Source: Spirochaetota bacterium
GTDB lineage: Bacteria; Spirochaetota; Spirochaetia; Treponematales; Rectinemataceae
Direction: 5' to 3'
NCBI GenBank assembly: GCA_022711355.1
Contig: JAKLFE010000033.1
Location: 1 to 52,208, forward strand
Length of the DNA: 52,208 nt
The notes beneath the pieces were generated by a model. The model did not search any database, was not told where the DNA came from, and saw nothing but the letters and a program-made list of their open reading frames with translations. Shown here piece after piece: positions 24,815 through 33,361 of this stretch (its first letter is position 1; each line of letters opens with the position of its first letter). The position numbers were made by a program, and so were the translations under genes.

Positions 24815-26550
24815 GCGAGCCCTCCCCCGAGCTGGGAATCGTAGATCTCGCGGTAGATCGTGCTCGAGCCCAGGAGCTCGGCGTGACGGCCCTCGGCGAC
24901 GATCCGCCCCTCGTCGAGGACGAGGATCTTGTCCGCGCCCAGCACCGTGGAGATGCGCTGCGCGACGATGAAGCAGGTCGATCCGCCGAGGAGCGCGGCG
25001 ATGCCCTCGTGTATCCTGGCCTCCGTCTCCACGTCGACGGCGCTCGTCGCGTCGTCGAGGATGAGGATGCGCGGCCGGAGGAGGAGGGCGCGGGCTATGG
25101 CCAGGCGCTGGCGCTGCCCGCCCGAGAGGTTGACTCCCCGCTCCTCGACCCGCGACTCGTAGCCCCGCGGCAAGCCGAGGATGAAGCCGTGGGCCTGGGC
25201 CGCCTTGGCCGCGGCGACCGCCTCGGCCTCGCCCGCCTCGGGCTTGCCGTAGCAAATGTTCTCCCGGATCGTCCCGGAGAAGAGGATGCTCTCCTGGGGC
25301 ACCATGGCGATGCGGCCGAGGAGCTCCCCTCGCCTGAGGCGGCGCAGGTCGATCCCGTCGATCTCCACCCTTCCCGAGACGGGGTCGTAGAAGCGGGGAA
25401 TGAGGTTGGCGAGGGTGGACTTGCCCGAGCCCGTGGATCCCAGGAGGGCTATCCTCGAGCCGGGCTCGGCGGCCGCCTCGATGGAGTCGAGGACGGTAGA
25501 GGAGGCCTCGCCGGCGTAGCGGAAGGAGACTCCCTTGAACTCGAGGCGGAAGGGGGAGCCCTCGGGCAGGCCGGCCGCGTCGGGCGCGTCGGCGACGGAG
25601 GGAACCCTGTCGAGGACCTCGCCGAGGCGCTTGGCCGAGGCCATGCCGTTGGCCCAGACGTTCGAGAGCTGGCTCAGCATCGTGAGGGGATGGAGGAGGG
25701 CGAGGAGGTAGTTCGCGAAGGCGACGAGGCGGCCCAGGGAGAGGCGTCCCTCGGCGGATTGGATCCCGCCGAGCCAGACGACGAGGACGATGCCGAGGTT
25801 GACGAGGAAGGTCAGGAGGGGGGAGAGCAGGGCCGTGGCCCGCATGACGCTCGCCGTCCCCTCGGCGAGCTCGCCGTTGGCCAGCTCGAAGCGCTCGGAC
25901 TCCCTGCCGGCGCGGACGAAGGCCTTGACGAGCCGCGCCCCGGCTATGTTCTCCTGCAGCACCGTGTTCAGCCGGTCGAGCTTGCCCTGGGCCGAGCGGT
26001 AGAGGGGCTCCATCCTCGCGCTGAAGCGGGCGATGACCGCGATGGAGCCGAGGAGGATAGGCAGCATGGCCGCGGCGAGGAGGGGGCTCGTGACGATCAT
26101 GAGGGCGATGCAGCCGATCATCGTGAGGGGAGCCCTCGTGCCGATCCTGAGCGAGATCTGGAAGAGCCGCTGCACGGCGCCCGCGTCGCTCGTCAGGCGG
26201 ACCATGAGCTGGCCGGTGGAGAAGCGGTCCATGTCCGCGTGGGAGAAGGAGAGGATCTTGGCGAAGGCCGCCTCGCGCAGGTCGCGTCCGACGCTCTCGC
26301 CGACCCGTATGGACCAGTTGCTGTTGAGGACCGTGGCCAAGGCGCTCAGGGCCGACAGCCCCAGCATGAGGGCGGCCGTCCTGAGCGTCTCCCCCAGGTC
26401 CCCGCGCCTGACTCCCTCGTCGATGAGCCGCTCCACGAGCCGGGGCAGCGCCAGGCTCAGGGCCACCATCGCGAGGAGGGCGAGGAGGGAGAGGGCGGCC
26501 AGCCCCCGGTAGGGCCGCACGAAGGCGAGGAGCTTCCGGAGGTCCCGCAC
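24811..26550 (-). CDS. ABC exporter half-transporter, degenerate ATPase half
   Basis: 579 aa, with a membrane domain followed by a nucleotide-binding domain. Walker A is GSTGSGKST and the signature is canonical LSGGQRQ. The residue after Walker B is Asp instead of Glu (ILILDDATSAVD) and the H-loop is Gln (VAQRIS). This is the TM287/LmrC-type half, which forms the non-hydrolysing site with its partner. The GTG start at 26550 has AAGGAGGG eight bases upstream inside the MarR gene. Exporters of this kind pump drugs, lipids or peptides; substrate unknown. Confidence 0.94.
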   Translation of the reverse strand: MRDLRKLLAFVRPYRGLAALSLLALLAMVALSLALPRLVERLIDEGVRRGDLGETLRTAALMLGLSALSALATVLNSNWSIRVGESVGRDLREAAFAKILSFSHADMDRFSTGQLMVRLTSDAGAVQRLFQISLRIGTRAPLTMIGCIALMIVTSPLLAAAMLPILLGSIAVIARFSARMEPLYRSAQGKLDRLNTVLQENIAGARLVKAFVRAGRESERFELANGELAEGTASVMRATALLSPLLTFLVNLGIVLVVWLGGIQSAEGRLSLGRLVAFANYLLALLHPLTMLSQLSNVWANGMASAKRLGEVLDRVPSVADAPDAAGLPEGSPFRLEFKGVSFRYAGEASSTVLDSIEAAAEPGSRIALLGSTGSGKSTLANLIPRFYDPVSGRVEIDGIDLRRLRRGELLGRIAMVPQESILFSGTIRENICYGKPEAGEAEAVAAAKAAQAHGFILGLPRGYESRVEERGVNLSGGQRQRLAIARALLLRPRILILDDATSAVDVETEARIHEGIAALLGGSTCFIVAQRISTVLGADKILVLDEGRIVAEGRHAELLGSSTIYREIYDSQLGGGLA

Positions 26551-26554
26551 GCGC

Positions 26555-27025
26555 TCAGCCCTCCTTCCCGAGAAGGCCCGCGGGCGCGAAGGTCCGCTTC
26601 AGGACCTCCATGGCCTCGCTGACGCAGTCGAGCTCGGCCGGCGAGAGGCCGGACATCATCGACTTCATCCAGGAGCGGTTGGCCTCGTAGTTGGCCTCCA
26701 AAGCCTCCCGGGCGTAGGGCGTGAGCTCGAGGAGGTGGCAGCGCCGGTCCCCGCTCGAGGGGCTGCGGGTCACCAGGCCCTTGGCGACCAGGGCCTCTAC
26801 GGTCTGGCTGACCGCGGGCCGGCTGACCTGCCGCCTCTCGGCGAGCTCCCCCGCGGAGCGGCAGCCGCGGCGTATGTGCCGGAGCGTGTGGAACTGATCC
26901 AGGGTGATGCCGAATTCCTCCGTCGCGGCCGCCCGCAAGTTGGCGCGGGTCCGTTCCCAGACCGGCGGCATCGTGTCCAGGAGGCTGTCCACGGCGCGCT
27001 CGAGCAAAGCTCTCTGATCCTTCAT
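26555..27025 (-). CDS. MarR-family transcriptional regulator
   Basis: 156 aa, normal family size. The winged helix-turn-helix is clear (SAGELAERRQVSRPAVSQTVEALVAKGLVTR cut short here to its ends), with the DRR motif of the wing at SSGDRRCHLLELT. MarR proteins are dimers that usually repress an adjacent exporter and their own gene until a small phenolic or drug-like ligand binds. The ABC exporter begins 4 nt downstream. Two palindromes lie in its own promoter region, so autoregulation is likely. Confidence 0.92.
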   Translation of the reverse strand: MKDQRALLERAVDSLLDTMPPVWERTRANLRAAATEEFGITLDQFHTLRHIRRGCRSAGELAERRQVSRPAVSQTVEALVAKGLVTRSPSSGDRRCHLLELTPYAREALEANYEANRSWMKSMMSGLSPAELDCVSEAMEVLKRTFAPAGLLGKEG

Positions 27026-27038
27026 GCCTCGACCCGCT

Positions 27039-27071
27039 TTAAGATAGGTGTCTTAACAAATAAGATACTTA
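27039..27071. promoter_or_regulatory. Paired palindromic operator for the MarR regulator
   Basis: TTAAGATAGGTGTCTTAA (27039-27056) has perfect 6-bp arms with a 6-nt centre. TAAGATACTTA (27061-27071) has 4-bp arms with a 3-nt centre and shares the TAAGATA half. The second overlaps the predicted transcription start and the first lies inside the leader. AT-rich palindromes of this kind are typical MarR sites and stand out in this GC-rich sequence. Confidence 0.7.
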
Positions 27072-27100
27072 ACCATATTCCCGTATCGGGACCCCGTCAA
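27072..27100 (-). promoter_or_regulatory. Promoter of the marR-ABC-capA operon
   Basis: On the minus strand TTGACG (27100-27095) and TATGGT (27077-27072) are spaced by exactly 17 nt. Transcription would start near 27065, within the operator. Confidence 0.72.
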
Positions 27101-27128
27101 GCCGCGCGGCTCCGCCGGGGCTCGGCCT

Positions 27129-27158
27129 TTGACAGGGAAGGCGGGCCGCGCGTAGTAT
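27129..27158 (+). promoter_or_regulatory. ligA promoter giving a leaderless or near-leaderless mRNA
   Basis: A perfect TTGACA (27129-27134) is followed after 18 nt by TAGTAT (27153-27158). The ligA ATG begins 9 nt after the -10 box, about where transcription should start. No Shine-Dalgarno site is present. Confidence 0.68.
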
Positions 27159-27166
27159 TGGGCCAC

Positions 27167-29143
27167 ATGGCAAGGAATGAAGAAGGCGCCGAGGCCCCGA
27201 AGGCGGCTCGGGCCCGGCCCGGCAGCGGCTCAGCGAAGCGCGTCGCCGAGCTCGAAGCCCTCGTAGCTCGCCACCAGGACCTCTACTACAACGGCCAGCC
27301 CGAGCTCAGCGACGCCGAATTCGACGAGCTCTGGGACGAGCTGGCCGCCCTCGACCCGGGGAACGCCCTGCTTTCGCGGGTCGGCGCCGACCTCGCCGAC
27401 GGCTGGCCCAAGGCTCGGCACCTCATGCCCATGGGCAGCCAGGCCAAGGCCTCCAACCCCGAGGATTTCCTCGCCTGGTGCGCCAAGACCGCCCATCCGG
27501 AGTACCTGGTCCAATACAAGCTCGACGGCGCGAGCCTCGAGCTCCAGTACGAGGAGGGCCGCCTCCTCCGGGCGGTGACCCGCGGCGACGGGGAGGTCGG
27601 GGACGATATCACGCCCAACGCCAGGCGGATGCGCGGCGTCCTTTCCTCCCTGCCCGAGCCCTTCTCCGGCGGCCTGCGCGGCGAGGTCCTCATGACGCGC
27701 GAGGTCCACGCCTCGAAGTACGCCGACAAGGCCAACTGCCGCAACGCCGCCAACGGCCTGATGAAGCGCAAGGACGGGCTCGGCTCCGAGGACCTCCTCG
27801 TCCTCTGCTACGACGCCCTGGGCAGCGTGCCCGCGCGGGGGCAGGGCGATCTCTTCGGAGGCCCCGCCCGCGTTTCCCCCTTCTCCGACGAGCTGCAGAA
27901 GCTCGAGTGGCTCTCCCGCATGGGCTTCCAGACCGCACCCCTGCGCCTGTGCGCGACGGGCGAGGAGGTCGTCGCCTACCGGGCCCAGGTCATGGACCTC
28001 CGGCCCTCCCTGCCCTACGACATCGACGGCCTGGTCGTGAAGGGCAGGGACATCGACCCCGAGGACATGGCCCGCTCCCGGCCCGACAAGCAGATAGCCT
28101 TCAAGTTCAGCCTCGAGGAGGCGGTCTCGACCCTCCGCGCCGTCGAGTGGAGCGAGTCCGGCTCCCTCTACACGCCCATCGGCATCATCGATCCCGTGCG
28201 CCTCGCGGGCACGACCGTCCAGCGCGCCAACCTCTGCAACACGAACATCATCGGCTCCCTGGGGCTCAAGCTCGGCAGCCGCGTCGTCATCACCAAGCGC
28301 GGCGAGATCATCCCCAAGATCGAGGGCCTCGTCGAGAATCCCCCCGGAGCCGCCGAGATCGAGGCGCCCGCCCGCTGCTCCTGCGGCGCCGAGCTCGTCG
28401 ACGAGGGCACGAGGCTCTACTGCCCCAACGAGGGCTGCCCCAAGAAGGAGCTGCACCGCCTGGAGAAGTGGCTCTCGGTCCTCGACGTGCGCGACTTCGG
28501 CGTGGGCATCATCGGCAAGCTCCACCAGTCCGGCCGCGTCCGCGAGATAGCCGACCTCTACGGCCTGGGGACCGAGGAGCTGGCCGGCTACGAGCGCATG
28601 GGCGAGAAGTCCGCGGCCAAGATCCTGCGAAACCTCGCGGCCAAGGCCGAGGTGGGCCTCGCCCAGTTCGTAGCGGGCTTCGACATCGAGGGCATCGGCG
28701 AGCTCCTCGCCCAGAAGGCCGTGGACGCGGGCTTCGACAGCCTGGACAAGCTCAGGGCCGCGAAGCTCGAGGAGCTCGCCCGCGTCGACGGCTACGCGGA
28801 GATCACGGCGAGGACCCTCGCCGAGGGCCTGGCCTCCCTCGGCCCCGCGATGGACCGCCTCCTCGCCACCGGGGCCCTTCGCATCAAGGCCCCGGCCCGG
28901 GGCGGGGCCCTCGCGGGCAAGAGCTTCTGCTTCACCGGGGAGCTCGCCTCCATGAAGCGCCCCGAGGCCGCCGAGCTCGTGAAGGAGTTAGGCGGAACCG
29001 TGAAGGCCTCCGTCACCAAGGGGCTGTCCTACCTCGTGACGAACGACCCCGGCTCGGGCTCCGACAAGAACAAGAAGGCGGCGGCCTACGGCGTCGCCCT
29101 CATCGACGAGGAGGCCTTCCTCGCCCTGGTCGGGCGGCGATGA
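27167..29143 (+). CDS. ligA: NAD+-dependent DNA ligase LigA
   Basis: 658 aa, usual length. LigA seals nicks in replication and repair using NAD+. Domains in order: Ia NAD-binding (YYNGQPELSDAEFDEL), adenylation domain with the active-site Lys118 in YKLDG, OB fold, a four-Cys zinc finger (CSCG and CPNEGC), helix-hairpin-helix repeats, and a C-terminal BRCT domain (SFCFTGELASMKRPEA). The ATG at 27167 is chosen because upstream in-frame sequence lies across the divergent promoter region. Its stop overlaps the next gene (ATGA). Confidence 0.96.
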   Translation: MARNEEGAEAPKAARARPGSGSAKRVAELEALVARHQDLYYNGQPELSDAEFDELWDELAALDPGNALLSRVGADLADGWPKARHLMPMGSQAKASNPEDFLAWCAKTAHPEYLVQYKLDGASLELQYEEGRLLRAVTRGDGEVGDDITPNARRMRGVLSSLPEPFSGGLRGEVLMTREVHASKYADKANCRNAANGLMKRKDGLGSEDLLVLCYDALGSVPARGQGDLFGGPARVSPFSDELQKLEWLSRMGFQTAPLRLCATGEEVVAYRAQVMDLRPSLPYDIDGLVVKGRDIDPEDMARSRPDKQIAFKFSLEEAVSTLRAVEWSESGSLYTPIGIIDPVRLAGTTVQRANLCNTNIIGSLGLKLGSRVVITKRGEIIPKIEGLVENPPGAAEIEAPARCSCGAELVDEGTRLYCPNEGCPKKELHRLEKWLSVLDVRDFGVGIIGKLHQSGRVREIADLYGLGTEELAGYERMGEKSAAKILRNLAAKAEVGLAQFVAGFDIEGIGELLAQKAVDAGFDSLDKLRAAKLEELARVDGYAEITARTLAEGLASLGPAMDRLLATGALRIKAPARGGALAGKSFCFTGELASMKRPEAAELVKELGGTVKASVTKGLSYLVTNDPGSGSDKNKKAAAYGVALIDEEAFLALVGRR

Positions 29144-29832
29144 GCCTCCTCGCCAGGGCGAAGGCCGCCCTCCTCCTCCTCCTCGCCCTCCTGGCCGCCG
29201 CCGGCCTCGCGGCTTACCTCTACCTCGGGAGCGCGGGCCGCGCCCAGGCGCGGCGCATCGCCGAGCTCGAGTCCCTGGCTTCCCGCCTGACCGCCGGGAC
29301 CGTGCCCGCGCGCTTCATGCTCCTCTCGCGCGAGGGCGGCTCCCTCCGCTTCCGGCTCAGGCTCTACGACCTCGCCGGCGCCGAGCTCGCCCTCCTCGAG
29401 GAGGAGCTGCCTGGCAGGGAGCTCTACCTCGACTTCCTCCTCCTCCCCCTGCCGGGGCAGGGGCCCTCCGAGTCCTGGCTGGCCTTCCCCTTCCGCCTCT
29501 TCACCGACGAGCTGCCCGCCGCCGACGGGCCCCGGCTCTTCGAGGCCTACGACCGCGGCGGCTTCCCCGCCATCTTCGGCGGGGCCGAGGGCAGCGAGGC
29601 CGCGGGCGGCTCCCCCGCGGCCCGCGAGGCCCTCGTCGAGCTCTTCGCCCGGGCCCGGGAGGCCGCCGAGCTCCCCCCCGAGCCCGGGAAGGCCGCGCCC
29701 GGCCGGGGCTCCCGCGACCGGGCCTACGGCTCGGCGCTCCACGACGTCTCCGCCCTCGCGCGCTTCGAGCTCGGCGTCACCTACCGCGTCGTATGCCGGG
29801 CGAAGGGCGGCATCGAGATCATGGAGGACTGA
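29140..29832 (+). CDS. Single-pass membrane protein, first of two related genes
   Basis: 230 aa. One N-terminal membrane segment (residues ~9-29) is followed by a mostly beta domain outside the cell. Shared blocks with the next gene are GRELYLDFLLLPL, FPFRLFTDELP and the C-terminal YGSALHDVSALARF region. I do not recognise the family. It is translationally coupled to ligA (ATGA), but a functional link to DNA ligation is unlikely; it is probably just co-transcribed. Confidence 0.7.
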   Translation: MSLLARAKAALLLLLALLAAAGLAAYLYLGSAGRAQARRIAELESLASRLTAGTVPARFMLLSREGGSLRFRLRLYDLAGAELALLEEELPGRELYLDFLLLPLPGQGPSESWLAFPFRLFTDELPAADGPRLFEAYDRGGFPAIFGGAEGSEAAGGSPAAREALVELFARAREAAELPPEPGKAAPGRGSRDRAYGSALHDVSALARFELGVTYRVVCRAKGGIEIMED

Positions 29833-29834
29833 CG

Positions 29835-30761
29835 ATGAGCGACACCATCGGCCTCGAGCGCCTCGGCTCCCTGAAGCCCCTGCTCTACGGGCTCGCCGAC
29901 CTCCTGTCCTTCCTCTTCGGCAGCTCCCTCGGACTCTGCGTCGCGGCGGCCCTCCTCGCCCTAGCCGCGGCCCTGAGGCTCGGCGGGAGCCTCGCGGGGC
30001 GCAGGCTCGCGGCCAAGGCGGCGGGCGAGAGCTTCGGGCGCGGCGCGGCCCTGGGCCTGGCCCTGCGCGAGCTGGCGGCGATGGGCCTGCGCGCCGCCGC
30101 GGCCCTGCCGGCCCTCCTCGCCGCGGCCGTGGCGGCCCTGGGCGTCGTCGCCCTGGCCGACTCCTCGCGGCGCCTCGACGAGTACCTCGCGGGCCGCGAG
30201 CGCGTCGCCGAGCTCAGGGCCACGGTCCGGAACCTCGAGCGCCGCTGCCGGGCCATCGACGTCGCCGTCCTGGAGGCTTCGGGCGGCCGGCTCCGGGTCG
30301 AGCTGGCCTACTACGACTATCGTTCGCCCAACGCGCCCGCGAGGAGGCAGGAGCTCGTCCTCCCCGGCCGCGAGCTCTTCATCGACGCGATCGTCTGCAA
30401 CTTCGACTACTCGGAGATCGCCGCCGGACGCGCCGTGAACCTGGCCATACCTTACCGGGCCTTCACCGACCTCCTGCCCCAGTCCGAGGGCCAGGAGCTC
30501 GGCCTCCTCGACGCCCGGGGGGTACCCCTCATGTACCGCAGGCCGCCCGAGGGGCTCTACGGGATCGAGGCGGCGGCCTACGACGAGCGGCTCGCCGAGC
30601 TGTCCGCCATACTGCGCAGCGACGAGGCCGCGCGCGGCGAGGGCATCGTGCGCAGCCTCTACGGCAACGCCGTGCACCGCCTCGTCCGCGCGGGCGACCG
30701 CTTCTCGGTCTGGGTCGAGCAGTCGGGCGGCCTCAGCATCAGGGAGGACAGGGCCTTCTGA
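29835..30761 (+). CDS. Membrane protein, second of two related genes
   Basis: 308 aa from the ATG at 29835, which has GGAGG (29823-29827) at 7-nt spacing. The N-terminal third holds two or three hydrophobic segments (LGLCVAAALLALAAAL and ALPALLAAAVAALGVVAL), followed by a short coiled region (ERVAELRATVRNLERR) and a beta-rich domain. That domain repeats the blocks of its neighbour: GRELFIDAIVCNF, IPYRAFTDLLP and SLYGNAVHRLVRAGDRF. It is thus a diverged paralogue with an added membrane domain. Function unknown. Confidence 0.7.
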   Translation: MSDTIGLERLGSLKPLLYGLADLLSFLFGSSLGLCVAAALLALAAALRLGGSLAGRRLAAKAAGESFGRGAALGLALRELAAMGLRAAAALPALLAAAVAALGVVALADSSRRLDEYLAGRERVAELRATVRNLERRCRAIDVAVLEASGGRLRVELAYYDYRSPNAPARRQELVLPGRELFIDAIVCNFDYSEIAAGRAVNLAIPYRAFTDLLPQSEGQELGLLDARGVPLMYRRPPEGLYGIEAAAYDERLAELSAILRSDEAARGEGIVRSLYGNAVHRLVRAGDRFSVWVEQSGGLSIREDRAF

Positions 30762-30800
30762 GCCCGGCGCGGCGGGCCGGCATCGCGTCCCGGCCTCCGG

Positions 30801-30830
30801 TTGAAAGCCTTCGACGCTCCGCGCTACACT
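30801..30830 (+). promoter_or_regulatory. argS promoter
   Basis: TTGAAA (30801-30806) and TACACT (30825-30830) are separated by 18 nt. The leader to the ATG at 30868 is about 30 nt and contains GGAAGGAG. Confidence 0.6.
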
Positions 30831-30867
30831 GCCCGCGACAAGCCGCATTCGGAAGGAGCCGTTATCC

Positions 30868-32631
30868 ATGGTCGAGACCAAGGCCGCGTGGAAGAGGATA
30901 GTCGCCCGGGCGATAGCCGAGTACATCAAGGAGAAGGGCTCGCCCGTCCAGGCCCCCGCGCCCGAGTCCGTCGTGCTCGAGCGGCCTCCCAAGCCCGAGC
31001 TCGGCGACTTCGGCTTCCCCATGTTCCCCTACGCCAAGCTCCTGCGCGCCGCCCCCGCCCAGGTCGCCGCCGCCCTGGCCGCCATCGTCGCCCGCGACCC
31101 CGAGGCGGCCAGGCTCGGGGCCGCCCTGCCCGAGGGCCCCTACCTCAACGTCCGCCTCGCCCGCGGGCCCGAGGCGGCCGCCGTCCTCGCCGCGGCCGCC
31201 TCGGCCTCCTGGGGCAGGACCGGAAGCCTCGCGGGCAAGCGGGTCCTCGTCGAGTTCTCGAGCCCGAACACGAACAAGCCCCTCCATCTCGGGCACCTGC
31301 GCAACAACGTCCTGGGCGAGTCCCTCTCGAGGATCCTCGGGGCCGCGGGGGCCGAGCTCCGCAAGGTCAACCACATCAACGACCGCGGCATCCATATCTG
31401 CAAGTCCATGCTGGCCTACGAGCGCTACGGCGAGGGCCGCACGCCAGCCCAGGAGGGCCTCAAGGGAGATCACTTCGTCGGCAAGTACTACGTCCTCTTC
31501 AACAAGCTGAAGGAGGAGGACCCGAAGGCCGAGGAGAAGGCCCAGGCCATGCTCCTGGCCTGGGAGCAGGGCGACCCCGCCGTCAGGGCCCTCTGGCAGA
31601 AGATGAAGGACTGGGTCATGGAAGGGATCAAGGAGACCTACGCCCGCACCGGCGTCTCCTTCACCCTCTACGACTTCGAGAGCGACACCTACGACCTGGG
31701 CAAGCGCGAGGTCCTGCGCGGCCTCGAGTCCGGCGTCTTCTTCCGGCAGGAGGACGGGGCCGTCAGCGTCAAGCTCGAGGACGTGGGCCTGGACACCAAG
31801 GTCCTCCTGCGCAAGGACGGGACGAGCATCTACATCACCCAGGACATCGGGACGGCCATCGCCCGCCACGAGGACTGGCCCTACGACCGCCTGGTCTACG
31901 TGGTGGGCAACGAGCAGAAGTACCATTTCCAGGTCCTCTTCGAGATCCTCAAGCGCCTCGGCTTCGGCTGGGCCTCCGACCTCCACCACCTGGCCTACGG
32001 CATGGTCAACCTCCCCTCGGGCCGCATGAAGACCCGGGAGGGCACGGTCGTCGACGCGGACGACCTCGTCGACGAGGTCGCCGCCCTCGCGGCAAAGGAG
32101 ATCGAGGCCAAGGGCCGGGAGGGGGCCGTGGGCGACCTCGCCGCCGTGGCCGAGAAGATAGCCCTCGGCGCCCTCCACTACTACCTCCTCCAGACCTCTC
32201 CCATGAAGGACATCCTCTACGACCCGGAGCTCTCCCTCTCCTTCACCGGCGACACGGGCCCCTACATCCAGTACATGGGCGCCCGCGCTTCCTCCATCAT
32301 CCGCAAGCACGAGGGAGGGGAGGGGAACGCGGCCAAGGGGAAGGCCGAGCCGGCCCTCCTGGGCTCCGATGCGGACTGGGCCCTCATCTCCCGCCTCGCC
32401 GCCTTCCCGGAGGCCGTCGACGCGGCCGCGGCCGGCCTCGAGCCCTCGGCCTTGGCCGGCTACCTCCACGACCTCGCCGCCGACTTCGGCACCTGGTACC
32501 GTGACAATCCCGTCCTCGCGAACCCCGACGCGAACCTGGCCGCCAGCCGCCTCGAGCTCGTCCGGGCGGTCAGGCGGACCTTCGAGGCCGGCATGGGCCT
32601 GGCCTGCATACCATTCCTCGAGTCGATGTAA
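30868..32631 (+). CDS. argS: Arginyl-tRNA synthetase
   Basis: 587 aa, a class I synthetase charging tRNA-Arg. The N-terminal ~110 residues form the additional Arg-tRNA-binding domain (ERPPKPELGDFGFP). The catalytic Rossmann fold has the HIGH equivalent HLGH in SSPNTNKPLHLGHLRNN. The KMSKS loop is degenerate, at GRMKTREGTV, as is common for ArgRS. The C-terminal anticodon-binding DALR domain is present and ends ACIPFLESM. A strong ribosome site GGAAGGAG precedes the start. Confidence 0.96.
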   Translation: MVETKAAWKRIVARAIAEYIKEKGSPVQAPAPESVVLERPPKPELGDFGFPMFPYAKLLRAAPAQVAAALAAIVARDPEAARLGAALPEGPYLNVRLARGPEAAAVLAAAASASWGRTGSLAGKRVLVEFSSPNTNKPLHLGHLRNNVLGESLSRILGAAGAELRKVNHINDRGIHICKSMLAYERYGEGRTPAQEGLKGDHFVGKYYVLFNKLKEEDPKAEEKAQAMLLAWEQGDPAVRALWQKMKDWVMEGIKETYARTGVSFTLYDFESDTYDLGKREVLRGLESGVFFRQEDGAVSVKLEDVGLDTKVLLRKDGTSIYITQDIGTAIARHEDWPYDRLVYVVGNEQKYHFQVLFEILKRLGFGWASDLHHLAYGMVNLPSGRMKTREGTVVDADDLVDEVAALAAKEIEAKGREGAVGDLAAVAEKIALGALHYYLLQTSPMKDILYDPELSLSFTGDTGPYIQYMGARASSIIRKHEGGEGNAAKGKAEPALLGSDADWALISRLAAFPEAVDAAAAGLEPSALAGYLHDLAADFGTWYRDNPVLANPDANLAASRLELVRAVRRTFEAGMGLACIPFLESM

Positions 32632-32637
32632 GGATGA

Positions 32638-32667
32638 TTGACATCGCAAGTCCTTGCGGTGTATAAA
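32638..32667 (+). promoter_or_regulatory. Promoter of rplU-prp-rpmA
   Basis: A perfect TTGACA (32638-32643) and TATAAA (32662-32667) are spaced by 18 nt, just after the argS stop. The leader to the rplU start is about 30 nt and contains GAGG. Confidence 0.78.
32645..32658. promoter_or_regulatory. Palindrome within the rplU promoter spacer
   Basis: CGCAAGTCCTTGCG is a perfect inverted repeat (6-bp arms, 2-nt centre) filling most of the space between the -35 and -10 boxes. A protein bound here would block or reshape the promoter. Confidence 0.5.
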
Positions 32668-32704
32668 TGCCAGCCCGACCATAGTTTTTACCGAGGTTAC
32701 CGGA

Positions 32705-33013
32705 ATGTACGCAGTCGTAGAGTTCAACGGAAAGCAGTACCGCGCCGAGAAAGGCGCTCTCCTCAAGGTCGACCGCTTCGACGCCGACAAGGGCGCCGCC
32801 GTCTCCCTGGACAAGGTCGTCCTCGTCTCGGGCGAGCAGATCAAGGTCGGCTCCCCCTACGTCGCCGGCGCCGCGGTCAAGACGACGGTGCAGGACGAGG
32901 TCAAGGGCGACAAGGTCGTCGTCTTCAAGTACAAGCCCAAGAAGGACTACCGCCGCAAGCAGGGCCATCGCCAGCTCTACACCCTCCTCAAGGTCGAGGA
33001 GATCGTAGGCTAA
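32705..33013 (+). CDS. rplU: 50S ribosomal protein L21
   Basis: 102 aa, standard length. The family start MYAVVEFNGKQYR and the C-terminal KYKPKKDYRRKQGHRQ, which contacts 23S rRNA, are clear. The ATG at 32705 is preferred over upstream in-frame codons because it matches the conserved N-terminus and has GAGG before it. First gene of the rplU-prp-rpmA operon, the standard order in bacteria that have Prp. Confidence 0.97.
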   Translation: MYAVVEFNGKQYRAEKGALLKVDRFDADKGAAVSLDKVVLVSGEQIKVGSPYVAGAAVKTTVQDEVKGDKVVVFKYKPKKDYRRKQGHRQLYTLLKVEEIVG

Positions 33014-33021
33014 GCGGGGCC

Positions 33022-33360
33022 ATGATCGCCGCGAAGGTGGTCCTCGACGCCGAGGGGCGGCTCGTCCGCTTCGAGGCCTCGGGGCACGGCGGGGCTCCCG
33101 CCGGCAGCGACATAGTCTGCGCCGCCTTCACGGTCCTCGCGAGGACCGCCTACGAGGCTCTCGCCGCCCTGCCGGGCGCCGAGGTCGAGGGGGCGGCCCC
33201 CGGGCCGGGGCTGCTCCGCTTCTCCGTGAGGCGGATCGAGCCCGGCCAAGCCGCCAAGGCCGAGGGGATCGCCGATTTCCTGCTGACCGGGATATCGGGA
33301 CTCGAGCGCGAGTTCCCCGGCCGGGTGGGGCTTTCGATAGAACGTTATTGGAGGGAATGA
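33022..33360 (+). CDS. prp: Ribosomal-processing cysteine protease Prp
   Basis: 112 aa. Prp cleaves an N-terminal extension from L27 in Firmicutes and some other phyla. The catalytic His22 (SGHGG) and Cys33 (GSDIVCAAF) are present with the normal spacing. It lies between rplU and rpmA as in species that need it. The L27 encoded next, however, has no extension to cut, so its present substrate is uncertain. Confidence 0.9.
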   Translation: MIAAKVVLDAEGRLVRFEASGHGGAPAGSDIVCAAFTVLARTAYEALAALPGAEVEGAAPGPGLLRFSVRRIEPGQAAKAEGIADFLLTGISGLEREFPGRVGLSIERYWRE

Positions 33361-33361
33361 T

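Noticed and set aside
24883..26622. A 579-codon plus-strand frame opposite the first ABC exporter gene
   Set aside because: The exporter has all motifs on the minus strand. The plus-strand translation is compositionally biased and has no ribosome site.
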